Origin: Micromonospora rubida
Lineage (GTDB): Bacteria > Actinomycetota > Actinomycetes > Mycobacteriales > Micromonosporaceae
NCBI RefSeq assembly: GCF_009908295.1
Contig: NZ_JAAALO010000009.1
Coordinates: forward strand, 186,001 to 250,000
Length of the DNA stretch: 64,000 nucleotides
Direction of reading: 5' to 3'
In this document: positions 25,905-32,610 of the stretch, piece by piece
Layout: the number at the start of each line of letters is the position of its first letter
Position numbering within the stretch: the stretch's first letter is position 1
Made by a program: the position numbers and the translations under genes
Notes under the pieces: model-generated
Databases searched by the model: none
Told to the model about the DNA's origin: nothing
The model's input: only the letters and a program-made list of their open reading frames with translations

Positions 25905-26117
25905 TCAGCCCTGCTCTTCTTCGTCCGCCGGCGGCCGGGGTGGGCGGTTGTGTCGGGCCCACTCGTCGACCTCGTCCGCGTCCCAGACGTTCATCCCGAC
26001 CAGGCGGGCGAGGGGTTCCGGGAAGCCGGGCCGACGAGTGATCTGTAGGACCCGCTGCCGGGACACGCCGAACAGGGCGACCAGCTCGCCAGGCCCGTAC
26101 AGACGTGGTCGCTTCAC
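25905..26117 (-). CDS. small helix-turn-helix DNA-binding protein
   Basis: A 70-residue protein with an AlpA/MerR-like winged HTH: YGPGELVALFGVSRQRVLQITRRPGFPEPLARL, followed by MNVWDADEVDEWARHNR and an acidic tail. Such proteins resemble excisionase-like or accessory DNA-binding factors. The start is set at the GTG at 26117 because a TACGTT -10 element ends six bases upstream; the frame is open for eight more codons. No phage or plasmid genes are adjacent, so a mobile-element origin is only a possibility. The AT-rich stretch upstream differs from neighbouring DNA. Confidence 0.78.
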   Translation of the reverse strand: MKRPRLYGPGELVALFGVSRQRVLQITRRPGFPEPLARLVGMNVWDADEVDEWARHNRPPRPPADEEEQG

Positions 26118-26123
26118 AGCCTG

Positions 26124-26129
26124 AACGTA
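26124..26129 (-). promoter_or_regulatory. -10 element TACGTT of a leaderless promoter
   Basis: Minus-strand TACGTT ends six bases before the GTG at 26117. A second possible promoter (TTGTCA, 18 bp, TAAACA) lies just upstream in the AT-rich stretch. Confidence 0.5.
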
Positions 26130-26286
26130 GGCACGACACACTGTTTACGTTTGCCACTTACAGATTGACAAGATGGTAGCAGGCGGTGTCTGATCGATCA
26201 CGCGGTACCCCCGCCCTGGTGGAGCTGGGCTCGGTGGGGCGGGGTGCCGCAGTGGACCGCACTCGGCAGGCCTGAGGGAGGCACAA

Positions 26287-26463
26287 ATGAGGTTGCGAGA
26301 CGCCCGGCACCTCGAACTCGTGAAGCCGCACCAGGACTTTCGGTGGGACTCCTGTGTCGTCTGGCTCTGGAGGGACAAGGGTCGACTCGACTCCGCCCGT
26401 GCGGCGGGCGCATTCGGTGCCGCCGGATCGGTCGCGCGCCGGGGCCGGGCGAGGGCAAGGTGA
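26287..26463 (+). CDS. possible small protein (58 residues)
   Basis: A 58-codon frame from an ATG preceded by GGGAGG with a five-base spacer, the best ribosome site in this 480-bp gap. The product (MRLRDARHLELVKPHQDFRW...) has a tryptophan-containing middle (DSCVVWLWRDKGRL) and a basic Ala/Arg-rich end. It matches no family I know. It may be a real small gene, a remnant of a longer one, or chance. Apart from this frame the stretch 26142-26596 shows nothing. Confidence 0.3.
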   Translation: MRLRDARHLELVKPHQDFRWDSCVVWLWRDKGRLDSARAAGAFGAAGSVARRGRARAR

Positions 26464-26596
26464 GTGCACGTCGGCTGCCCCTGTCGATCTTGGCCGCCTG
26501 GCGCACGCTCGAATGGCACCGACACCGCCGCTGTTCCGCCTGTAGCCCGAGCGGCTGGTGTCCTCTCGTCCAGGCGGCCAGGGCCCGGATCACGGC

Positions 26597-26899
26597 ATGG
26601 CGACGGCTCAGTTCCCGTCGATGATCGGACTCAGGGCCGGCGACGTCCTCCAGGTAACTCGCGTCTGTAGCGTTCAGTTCATCCGACCGATCTTCTTCCG
26701 GCTGATCAAGGTTCGGACCGACCTGATCACCTACGAGGGTTGGGTCTGGTTGGACGGCTACCAGCTGGATGAGAAGGGCGACGCGCTCGCCCGGCGCGAG
26801 CTGTTCGTCATCCGTGAGGGCATCCGGAGGGTGAACCGCCCGATCGGCCCCACCCCCGCCCAGCCTCGCCGCCGGCCCGTTGACCAGCGCCCCGGCTGA
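26597..26899 (+). CDS. conserved hypothetical protein
   Basis: A 100-residue protein with a compact beta-rich core, MIGLRAGDVLQVTRVCSVQFIRPIFFRLIKVRTDLITYEGWVWLDGYQLDEKGDALARRELFVIREGI, followed by a Pro/Arg-rich tail. The aromatic YEGWVWLDGYxLDxxGxAxxRRxxFV pattern looks like a conserved small actinobacterial family, but I cannot assign a function. The ATG at 26597 starts just before the conserved part; an earlier in-frame ATG adds 13 unlike residues. Codon bias is weaker than in neighbours, with more A/T third positions, which may indicate acquisition. The gene converges on the flavohemoglobin gene. Confidence 0.65.
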   Translation: MATAQFPSMIGLRAGDVLQVTRVCSVQFIRPIFFRLIKVRTDLITYEGWVWLDGYQLDEKGDALARRELFVIREGIRRVNRPIGPTPAQPRRRPVDQRPG

Positions 26900-26949
26900 G
26901 GCACCACCCCTGCCGGCACCGCCGGTGCGCGGGCGGTGCCGGCGGTGGG

Positions 26950-28173
26950 TCAGGCCCCGTCGCGGAGCATGCCGGGGCCGAAGACCTCGTAGGCGATCCG
27001 GTCGCTGGGGACGCCGCGGCGCAGCAGGGTGCTGCGGACCAGGTTCATGAAGGGCAGCGGGCCGCACAGGTGGATGTGGGCGTCGGGGGTGAGCGGGATC
27101 AGCTCCGGGTCGACGCGCCCCGGGCTGACCCGCACCGGCAGTTCGGCGAACGGCCCGTCGGAGGCGTCGGTGTTCTCGTACCAGAGCGCGGTGGACAGGT
27201 TGGGCAGGGCCTGGTGCAGCCGGGGCAGCTCGTCGCGGAGCACGTGCGCGGTGCCGGCCCGGTCGGCGTGCACCAGCGTCACCGGCCGCTGCGGCGCGGT
27301 GGCCGCGAGGTGCTCCAGCGCGGACATCGCGGGGGTGAGCCCGATGCCGGCGCTGACCAGCACCAGCGGCCCGTCCCCGGCCACGGCGCTCACCTCGCCG
27401 AACGGCGGGCTGAGTCGCAGCGTGTCGCCGACGGCCACCCGCTCGTGCAGGAACGTGGAGACCATGCCGTCGGGCGCGTCGGCGGTGCCGCGTACCCGCT
27501 TCACGGTGATCCGCCACCGCGCCGCGCCGGGCCGGCCGGAGAGGCTGTACTGCCGGATCTGCTGCCCCCGGCCGCCGTCGAGGTCGACCGCGACGGAGAC
27601 GTACTGGCCGGGGACGAACTCCGGCACCGGGCCGCCGTCGGCCGGCTCCAGGCCGAACGACACGACGTCGGCGGTCTCCCGGACCCGCTCGGCAACCCGC
27701 CAGGCCCGCCAGACCGGCTGCCCCTCGGCCACTCCGGCGCCCTGGTAGAGCCGGGCTTCCCGGGCGATCAGTTCGCAGGCCAGCAGCCAGTACGTCTCGT
27801 CCCAGGCCGCGGCGACCTCCGGGGTTACCGCGTCGCCGAGCACCTCGCCGACGGCGGCGAGCAGGTGCCGGCCCACGACGGTGTACTGCGCCGGGGTGAT
27901 GCCGAGCGAGACGTGCTTGTGGGCGATCCGGTCCAGGATCGGCCCCCACGGCGCGTCGCTGGCGCCGACCAGGTGCTCCGCGTACGCGACGACGGCGGCG
28001 GCCAGCGCGGCCTTCTGCTGCCCGGTGGCCTGGTTGCCCCGGTTGAACAGGTCCAGCAGTTCCGGATGGGCGTCGAACATCCGCCGGTAGAACCGGCCGG
28101 TGATCGCCTCGCCGTGTGCCTGCACGGCGGGCAGGGTCGCCCGCACCACCGCCGCTGATGACTCCGTGAGCAT
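26950..28173 (-). CDS. hmp: flavohemoglobin, nitric oxide dioxygenase
   Basis: A 407-residue fusion. Residues 1-140 are the globin (VRATLPAVQAHGEAITGRFYRRMFDAHPELLDLFNRG, proximal His in RIAHKHVSLGI). The FAD domain contains RQYSLSG. The C-terminal NAD domain contains VSAGIGLTPAMSALEHL and HLCGPLPFMNLVRSTLLRRG, ending YEVFGPGM. It oxidises NO to nitrate using O2 and NAD(P)H, protecting against nitrosative stress. AGGAGG precedes the ATG at 28173; the open frame upstream is not globin-like. It is divergent from an Rrf2-family gene across a 179-bp region carrying an imperfect dyad, the classic NsrR-hmp arrangement. Confidence 0.95.
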   Translation of the reverse strand: MLTESSAAVVRATLPAVQAHGEAITGRFYRRMFDAHPELLDLFNRGNQATGQQKAALAAAVVAYAEHLVGASDAPWGPILDRIAHKHVSLGITPAQYTVVGRHLLAAVGEVLGDAVTPEVAAAWDETYWLLACELIAREARLYQGAGVAEGQPVWRAWRVAERVRETADVVSFGLEPADGGPVPEFVPGQYVSVAVDLDGGRGQQIRQYSLSGRPGAARWRITVKRVRGTADAPDGMVSTFLHERVAVGDTLRLSPPFGEVSAVAGDGPLVLVSAGIGLTPAMSALEHLAATAPQRPVTLVHADRAGTAHVLRDELPRLHQALPNLSTALWYENTDASDGPFAELPVRVSPGRVDPELIPLTPDAHIHLCGPLPFMNLVRSTLLRRGVPSDRIAYEVFGPGMLRDGA

Positions 28174-28234
28174 GACATGTCCTCCTGCGGTCGTCCGGTG
28201 TCGCCCGCCTTCGTCGACGACGTGCCCAATAAAC

Positions 28235-28251
28235 AGGAATCTCAAATACCT
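28235..28251. promoter_or_regulatory. candidate NsrR operator
   Basis: A 17-bp imperfect dyad, AGGAATCTCAAATACCT (12 of 17 positions symmetric), is the most AT-rich element between the hmp and nsrR-like genes. It resembles the general NsrR pattern of two AT-rich half sites. Confidence 0.5.
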
Positions 28252-28340
28252 CTTCAGGGTCGAAAGTCCCGGTTGCGTAGTCGCCCGGATCACACCGGGG
28301 GCGGGTCGTCCGGCCCGGGGCACGGCGCGTCCGCGGTGGC

Positions 28341-28346
28341 TAGGGT
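28341..28346 (+). promoter_or_regulatory. -10 element TAGGGT of a leaderless promoter
   Basis: TAGGGT ends six bases before the GTG start of the Rrf2 gene at 28353. Confidence 0.6.
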
Positions 28347-28352
28347 CGGTGC

Positions 28353-28778
28353 GTGAAGCTCAACCGGTCCACCGACATGGCCCTGCGGATCGCCATGCTG
28401 ACCGCCGCCTCCCAGGCCCGTACGACGGTGGACGAGCTGGCCGAACAGCTCGCGCTGCCGCGCAGCCACGTCGCCAAGGTGGTGCAGCGGCTGCAGAGGA
28501 TCGGGGTGCTGGTGACCATCCGGGGCCGCTCCGGCGGGGTGGCCATCGCCGAGGCGGCCGGCGAGCTCACCGTCGGCGCGGTCGTGCGGGCCTTCGAGGG
28601 CGACGACGAGGTGGTCTCCTGCGAGCAGCCCGCCTGCCCCCTGGTCGCCGGCTGCCGGCTGCGTGGCCAGCTGCGCCGCGCGCAGGAGGCGTTCCTCGCC
28701 GTCCTCGACGAGACGCGGCTCGGTGACCTGGTCGACGGCCCGACCGGCCCCCTCCTGCTCACCCTCGGCCGGAGCTGA
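28353..28778 (+). CDS. nsrR: Rrf2-family regulator, NsrR type
   Basis: A 141-residue Rrf2 regulator: winged HTH MKLNRSTDMALRIAMLTAASQARTTVDELAEQLALPRSHVAKVVQRLQRIGVLVTIRGRSGG, then a helix and a cluster of three cysteines in SCEQPACPLVAGCRLRG (near residues 90-101). In this family these bind an Fe-S cluster that is destroyed by NO, releasing repression. The neighbouring divergent flavohemoglobin is the expected target. The GTG start is leaderless. A hairpin follows the stop. The call as NsrR rather than another Rrf2 protein rests on the cysteine pattern plus context. Confidence 0.9.
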   Translation: MKLNRSTDMALRIAMLTAASQARTTVDELAEQLALPRSHVAKVVQRLQRIGVLVTIRGRSGGVAIAEAAGELTVGAVVRAFEGDDEVVSCEQPACPLVAGCRLRGQLRRAQEAFLAVLDETRLGDLVDGPTGPLLLTLGRS

Positions 28779-28779
28779 C

Positions 28780-28809
28780 GAAGGGGCCCCCGGCAACGAG
28801 GGCCCCTTC
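28780..28809. terminator. bidirectional hairpin terminator
   Basis: GAAGGGGCCC (28780-28789) pairs with GGGCCCCTTC (28800-28809) between the converging nsrR-like and SGNH hydrolase genes. Confidence 0.7.
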
Positions 28810-28826
28810 TCGCCGGCGGCGGGCGG

Positions 28827-30083
28827 TCAGCCGACGCTGATCGTCCCGTCCCCGGCGCGGACGCAGGCCACCGCGCGGGCGGTGGTGGAGGCGGCCCCGG
28901 CCAGGCAGCGGCCCAGCACCTGGTGCCCGGCCACGTTGGGGTGCCACGACTCCTGGCACGTCTGGAAGTAGCTCACGCAGGTGTTGGCGATCCGCTGGAT
29001 GGCGATCTTGTCCTTGCCGGCGAGACTCGTGACGAAGGTGCCGGTCGCGCCGTCCTGGAGCCGGATCGGCGTGGCGAGCGAGCCGGACGGGCTGGTCGGC
29101 TGCTCGCAGAGCCGGGCGCCGTCGAACGCCCGCTGCACGTTGAGGTAGACCAGGTCGGCGGCGGGGAACTCGCTGGCCAGCGTGGTCCGCACCGAGCTGA
29201 CCAGGGTGCCCAGCCCGGCGGAGAAGTTGTGCCCGGGCCGCAGGCTGGCCCGGTGGATCGGGCAGCCGGCCGCGTACCGCTCGGCGCCGAGGTCCCGGAA
29301 CTTGTCCCGGTCGTCCTGGCGGCCGTCCTCCTCCCAGTAGTTCGAGGCGAGGTCGAACGGCAGCGGGTTGGTGTAGTCCTGGAACACGATCCGGTGCTGG
29401 CCGTCGGCGTCGATCTGGTCGAGGGTGGTGAGGATCTGTCGTACGGCGGCCGTGGTCTCCGCGGTCGCGGCGCTCAGCTGCGCCGCGGTGGCCAGGTCGG
29501 CGTCGCTGCACGGCTCCTGCGGCACCGGCCCGCCGAGGTACGCCCAGAACTCCCACCAGCCGGTCCACGCGTCGGCGATGAACCGGTTGGCGCACTTCTC
29601 CGCCACGCTGCCGAAGGTGAACGAGCTGTTGTTCGAGCCCAGGCCCACCAGCACCAGGTCGATGTCGTGGGTCTGGCCCACCGCGCGGAGCTGGTCGAGC
29701 TGGGAGGCGACCGAGCGCCCCTTGGTCCGGTTGACCGACGCGTTGCCGATGTCGTACGGCTGCCCGCCCGAGCAGGCCAGGTTGAACCGGTCCTGGATGC
29801 CCGGCAGGTTGGCCTGGAACAGCGAGGCGTTGGGGGACCGGTGGCAGAAGTAGGCGTTGCTGTTCGGCGCGGTCCAGCCGGGGAAGCCCTGGCTGAGGCC
29901 GTTGACGTCGACGACCGGGGAGTAGGCCCCGGCCCCCTCGCCGCTGATGAAGCTGTCGCCGAGCGCCACGGCGGCGGTGGGGAGGGCGGCCACCGCCGGG
30001 GCGGGCGGCGCGACGGCGGCCGACAGCGCCGCCGCCGCGACGGTCAGCACCACCGCGAGCGCGGTACGACGGAACACGGACAT
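28827..30083 (-). CDS. secreted SGNH/GDSL hydrolase
   Basis: A 418-residue exported esterase-like protein. The first 33 residues are a Sec-type signal peptide (MSVFRRTALAVVLTVAAAALSAAVAPPAPAVAA). Block I is VALGDSFISGEGAG with the catalytic Ser. The oxyanion region is LVLVGLGSNNSS (block III). Block V, with the catalytic Asp/His equivalent, is CQESWHPNVAGHQVLGRCL. Several cysteines suggest disulfides. It probably hydrolyses an ester or carbohydrate ester outside the cell. GGAGGA lies six bases before the ATG. A GAAAGTTTC palindrome upstream suggests regulation by a sugar-responsive repressor, which is inference. Confidence 0.9.
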   Translation of the reverse strand: MSVFRRTALAVVLTVAAAALSAAVAPPAPAVAALPTAAVALGDSFISGEGAGAYSPVVDVNGLSQGFPGWTAPNSNAYFCHRSPNASLFQANLPGIQDRFNLACSGGQPYDIGNASVNRTKGRSVASQLDQLRAVGQTHDIDLVLVGLGSNNSSFTFGSVAEKCANRFIADAWTGWWEFWAYLGGPVPQEPCSDADLATAAQLSAATAETTAAVRQILTTLDQIDADGQHRIVFQDYTNPLPFDLASNYWEEDGRQDDRDKFRDLGAERYAAGCPIHRASLRPGHNFSAGLGTLVSSVRTTLASEFPAADLVYLNVQRAFDGARLCEQPTSPSGSLATPIRLQDGATGTFVTSLAGKDKIAIQRIANTCVSYFQTCQESWHPNVAGHQVLGRCLAGAASTTARAVACVRAGDGTISVG

Positions 30084-30109
30084 ACGCGTCCTCCATCAAT
30101 CCATGGAAA

Positions 30110-30125
30110 TATGAAAGTTTCTATG
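30110..30125. promoter_or_regulatory. GAAAGTTTC palindrome upstream of SGNH hydrolase
   Basis: TATGAAAGTTTCTATG has a core dyad GAAA-G-TTTC at 30113-30121, in an AT-rich patch 30-40 bp upstream of the hydrolase start. Similar GAAA/TTTC dyads occur before actinomycete extracellular hydrolase genes. Confidence 0.45.
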
Positions 30126-30475
30126 AGGCGGTGATCACATCACGGGCGAGTGACGACCGTCAACGTCCGGGGCGTCCCCGCAGGGATTCGGGCCGGGGTG
30201 TCCGGCACCGCCGGGTGGGGGCCGGGTTGTGGCGCGGGTGTGTCGTCGGGGGTGGCCGCCCGGGATGAATTCCGGGATCGGTGGCGTTGCCGCAGAGGTG
30301 GGCGTTCTCCGGGCCGCCCGGTTGGCAGGGCGACCGCAGGCGGCGGGGAGACCCGCACACTGCGGGGTGCCTACGTCCTGTCCCACCTCCCGGTTAGGCT
30401 CGCTGCGGCGCGCCGCGCGATGTGATCGAGCCGGTGAGCGGCACCACACCGCCGAGACCTGGGAGTACGACCAAG
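30126..30475. other. upstream region of the topoisomerase operon
   Basis: About 350 bp without a gene between the SGNH hydrolase and the topoisomerase B subunit. A likely -10 element for the topoisomerase operon is TAGGCT at 30395-30400, which would give a leader of roughly 70 bases before the TTG start. Confidence 0.5.
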
Positions 30476-32533
30476 TTGACCGCACAGCCTGAGATGCTCT
30501 ACGGGGCCGACGACCTGACACACCTGGAGGGCCTGGACGCCGTCCGCAAACGCCCCGGCATGTACATCGGCTCCACCGACAGCCGTGGCGTGGGTCACCT
30601 CGTCAACGAGATCCTCGACAACTCCACCGACGAGGGCGTCGCGGGTCATGCCACCCGCGTCGAGGTGATCCTGCACGCCGACGGCTCGGTGCAGGTCGAC
30701 GACGACGGCCGGGGCATTCCCACCGACGTGCACGCCAAGTCCGGCATCTCGGGCGTCGAGCTGGTGCTCACCCGGCTGCACGCCGGCGGCAAGTTCGGCG
30801 GCTCCGGCTACAAGACCTCCGGCGGCCTGCACGGCGTCGGCGCCTCCGCCGTCAACGCCCTGTCCCGGCGCTTCGACGTCACGGTCCGCCGCGACGGCAA
30901 GGTGCACAGCATGTCGTTCCGGCACGGCGTGCCGGGGGCCTTCGACGGCCCCGGCCCCGACGCCACGTTCACCGCCGGCCCGGGCCTCCAGGTCGCCGGC
31001 GCGATGAAGCGCGGCGCGCGGACCGGCACCTCGATCCGCTACTGGCACGACGCCCGATACTTCGAGACCGGCGCCACGCTGGACGCCGAGGCGGTCCGGC
31101 TCAAGCTGCGCAACACCGCGTTCCTCGTCCCCGGCGTGACTTACCTGCTGCGCGACCTCACCCGTGAGGAGCCGGTCGAGGAGACGTTCCACTTCCCCGC
31201 CGGCCTGACCGACATGGTGGAGTTCCTCGCCCCGGCCGGCGACCGGCCGGTCTCCGGGACCCTGCTGGTCACCGGCGAGGGCACCTACCGGGAGAACGCG
31301 GCCGACGCCAACGGCGTCATGCAGTCCAACGTGCAGCGACGCGCCGAGGTCGAGGTGGCGTTCCGCTGGGGCACCGGCTACGAACGCACCGTCGAGTGCT
31401 TCACCAACACCATCCGCAACGCCCACGGCGGCACCCACCGCAAGGGCTTCGAGCGCGCCATGGCCCGCACCCTCGCCGACGCGGCCCGCAGCGCCCGGGG
31501 CCTGCTCAGGCCCAAGGAGGACGCGCCCACCCTGGACGACGTCCTGGAGGGGATGACGGCCGTGGTGCACGTGCGGATCCCCGAGCCGCAGTTCACCTCG
31601 CAGACCAAGGACGAGCTGTCCACCGCCGGCATCACCAAGGTGCTCCAGGGGCTGATCGAGGCGCACCTGAAGGCGTGGCTGGAGGACCGCCGCAACAAGG
31701 CCGAGGCCCGCACGGTGCTCCAGAAGATCGTGGACGCGGCCCGGGTCCGGCTGACCCAGAAGCAGCAGAAGGACGCCGCCCGCCGCAAGACCGCCCTGGA
31801 GGGCGCGTCCATGCCCCCGAAGCTGGTCGACTGCCGCGCGACAGGCATCGACAGAAGTGAATTGTTCATCGTGGAGGGGGACAGCGCCCTCGGAACAGGC
31901 CGGCTCGCCCGATCCGCCGAGTACCAGGCGCTTCTTCCGATCCGCGGCAAGATCCTCAACGTGCAGAAGGCCAACCTCCAGCAGGTCCTCGACAACGTCG
32001 AGTGCGCGGCGATCGTCCAGGTGCTCGGCGCCGGCTCCGGCCGCACCTTCGACCTGTCCACGCTGCGGTACGGCCGGGTGCTGATCATGGCCGATGCCGA
32101 CGTGGACGGCGCGCACATCCGCACCCTGCTGATCACGCTCTTCGCCCGGTACATGCGCCCGCTGATCGAGGCCGGCCGGCTCTACGCCGCGATGCCGCCA
32201 CTGCACAAGATCACCACAAAGGGGCGCAACCCGCAGACTACCTACACCTACACCCAGGCGGAGATGGAGGCGTTGGTCCGCAAGCTGGAGAAGGCCGGCA
32301 AGCAGATCGTCACCCCGATCCCCCGGTTCAAGGGCCTCGGCGAGATGAACGCCGACGAGCTGTGGGACACCACGATGAACCCGGCCACCCGGGCGGTCCG
32401 CCGGATCACCCTCGACGACGTCGACGCCGCCGAGCGGATCCTGGAGCTGCTGATGGGGGAGAAGGTCGAGCCGCGCCGCAACTGGCTGATCGAGTCCGCC
32501 GACCGGGTCGACCGCGACGCGATCGACGCATGA
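30476..32533 (+). CDS. parE: type IIA DNA topoisomerase subunit B (ParE/GyrB-like)
   Basis: A 685-residue ATPase subunit of a second topoisomerase. The GHKL ATPase has VNEILDNSTDEGV, DDDGRGIP and the lid KTSGGLHGVGASAVNALS. The transducer domain follows. The TOPRIM domain has LFIVEGDSALG and MADADVDGAHIRTLL, and the C-terminus ends with RFKGLGEMNADELWDTTMNP. It powers strand passage with the A subunit encoded 77 bp downstream. A TTG start (MTAQPEMLYGADDLTHLEGLDAVRKRPGMY) with GGGAG ten bases upstream is preferred; a GTG at 30422 would add 18 residues without a ribosome site. Whether the pair acts as topoisomerase IV or as a second gyrase cannot be decided from sequence. Confidence 0.92.
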   Translation: MTAQPEMLYGADDLTHLEGLDAVRKRPGMYIGSTDSRGVGHLVNEILDNSTDEGVAGHATRVEVILHADGSVQVDDDGRGIPTDVHAKSGISGVELVLTRLHAGGKFGGSGYKTSGGLHGVGASAVNALSRRFDVTVRRDGKVHSMSFRHGVPGAFDGPGPDATFTAGPGLQVAGAMKRGARTGTSIRYWHDARYFETGATLDAEAVRLKLRNTAFLVPGVTYLLRDLTREEPVEETFHFPAGLTDMVEFLAPAGDRPVSGTLLVTGEGTYRENAADANGVMQSNVQRRAEVEVAFRWGTGYERTVECFTNTIRNAHGGTHRKGFERAMARTLADAARSARGLLRPKEDAPTLDDVLEGMTAVVHVRIPEPQFTSQTKDELSTAGITKVLQGLIEAHLKAWLEDRRNKAEARTVLQKIVDAARVRLTQKQQKDAARRKTALEGASMPPKLVDCRATGIDRSELFIVEGDSALGTGRLARSAEYQALLPIRGKILNVQKANLQQVLDNVECAAIVQVLGAGSGRTFDLSTLRYGRVLIMADADVDGAHIRTLLITLFARYMRPLIEAGRLYAAMPPLHKITTKGRNPQTTYTYTQAEMEALVRKLEKAGKQIVTPIPRFKGLGEMNADELWDTTMNPATRAVRRITLDDVDAAERILELLMGEKVEPRRNWLIESADRVDRDAIDA

Positions 32534-32610
32534 GGGCCGCCCGCCGCCAGACCGTTGCCCCCCGGGGGCAGCGCCGCCCGACCGTGGCCCGCCGAGGAGA
32601 GAGCTGAACC

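Noticed and set aside
25905..26899. Small HTH protein considered as evidence of an integrated plasmid or prophage
   Set aside because: No integrase, replication protein, tRNA attachment site or phage gene is adjacent.
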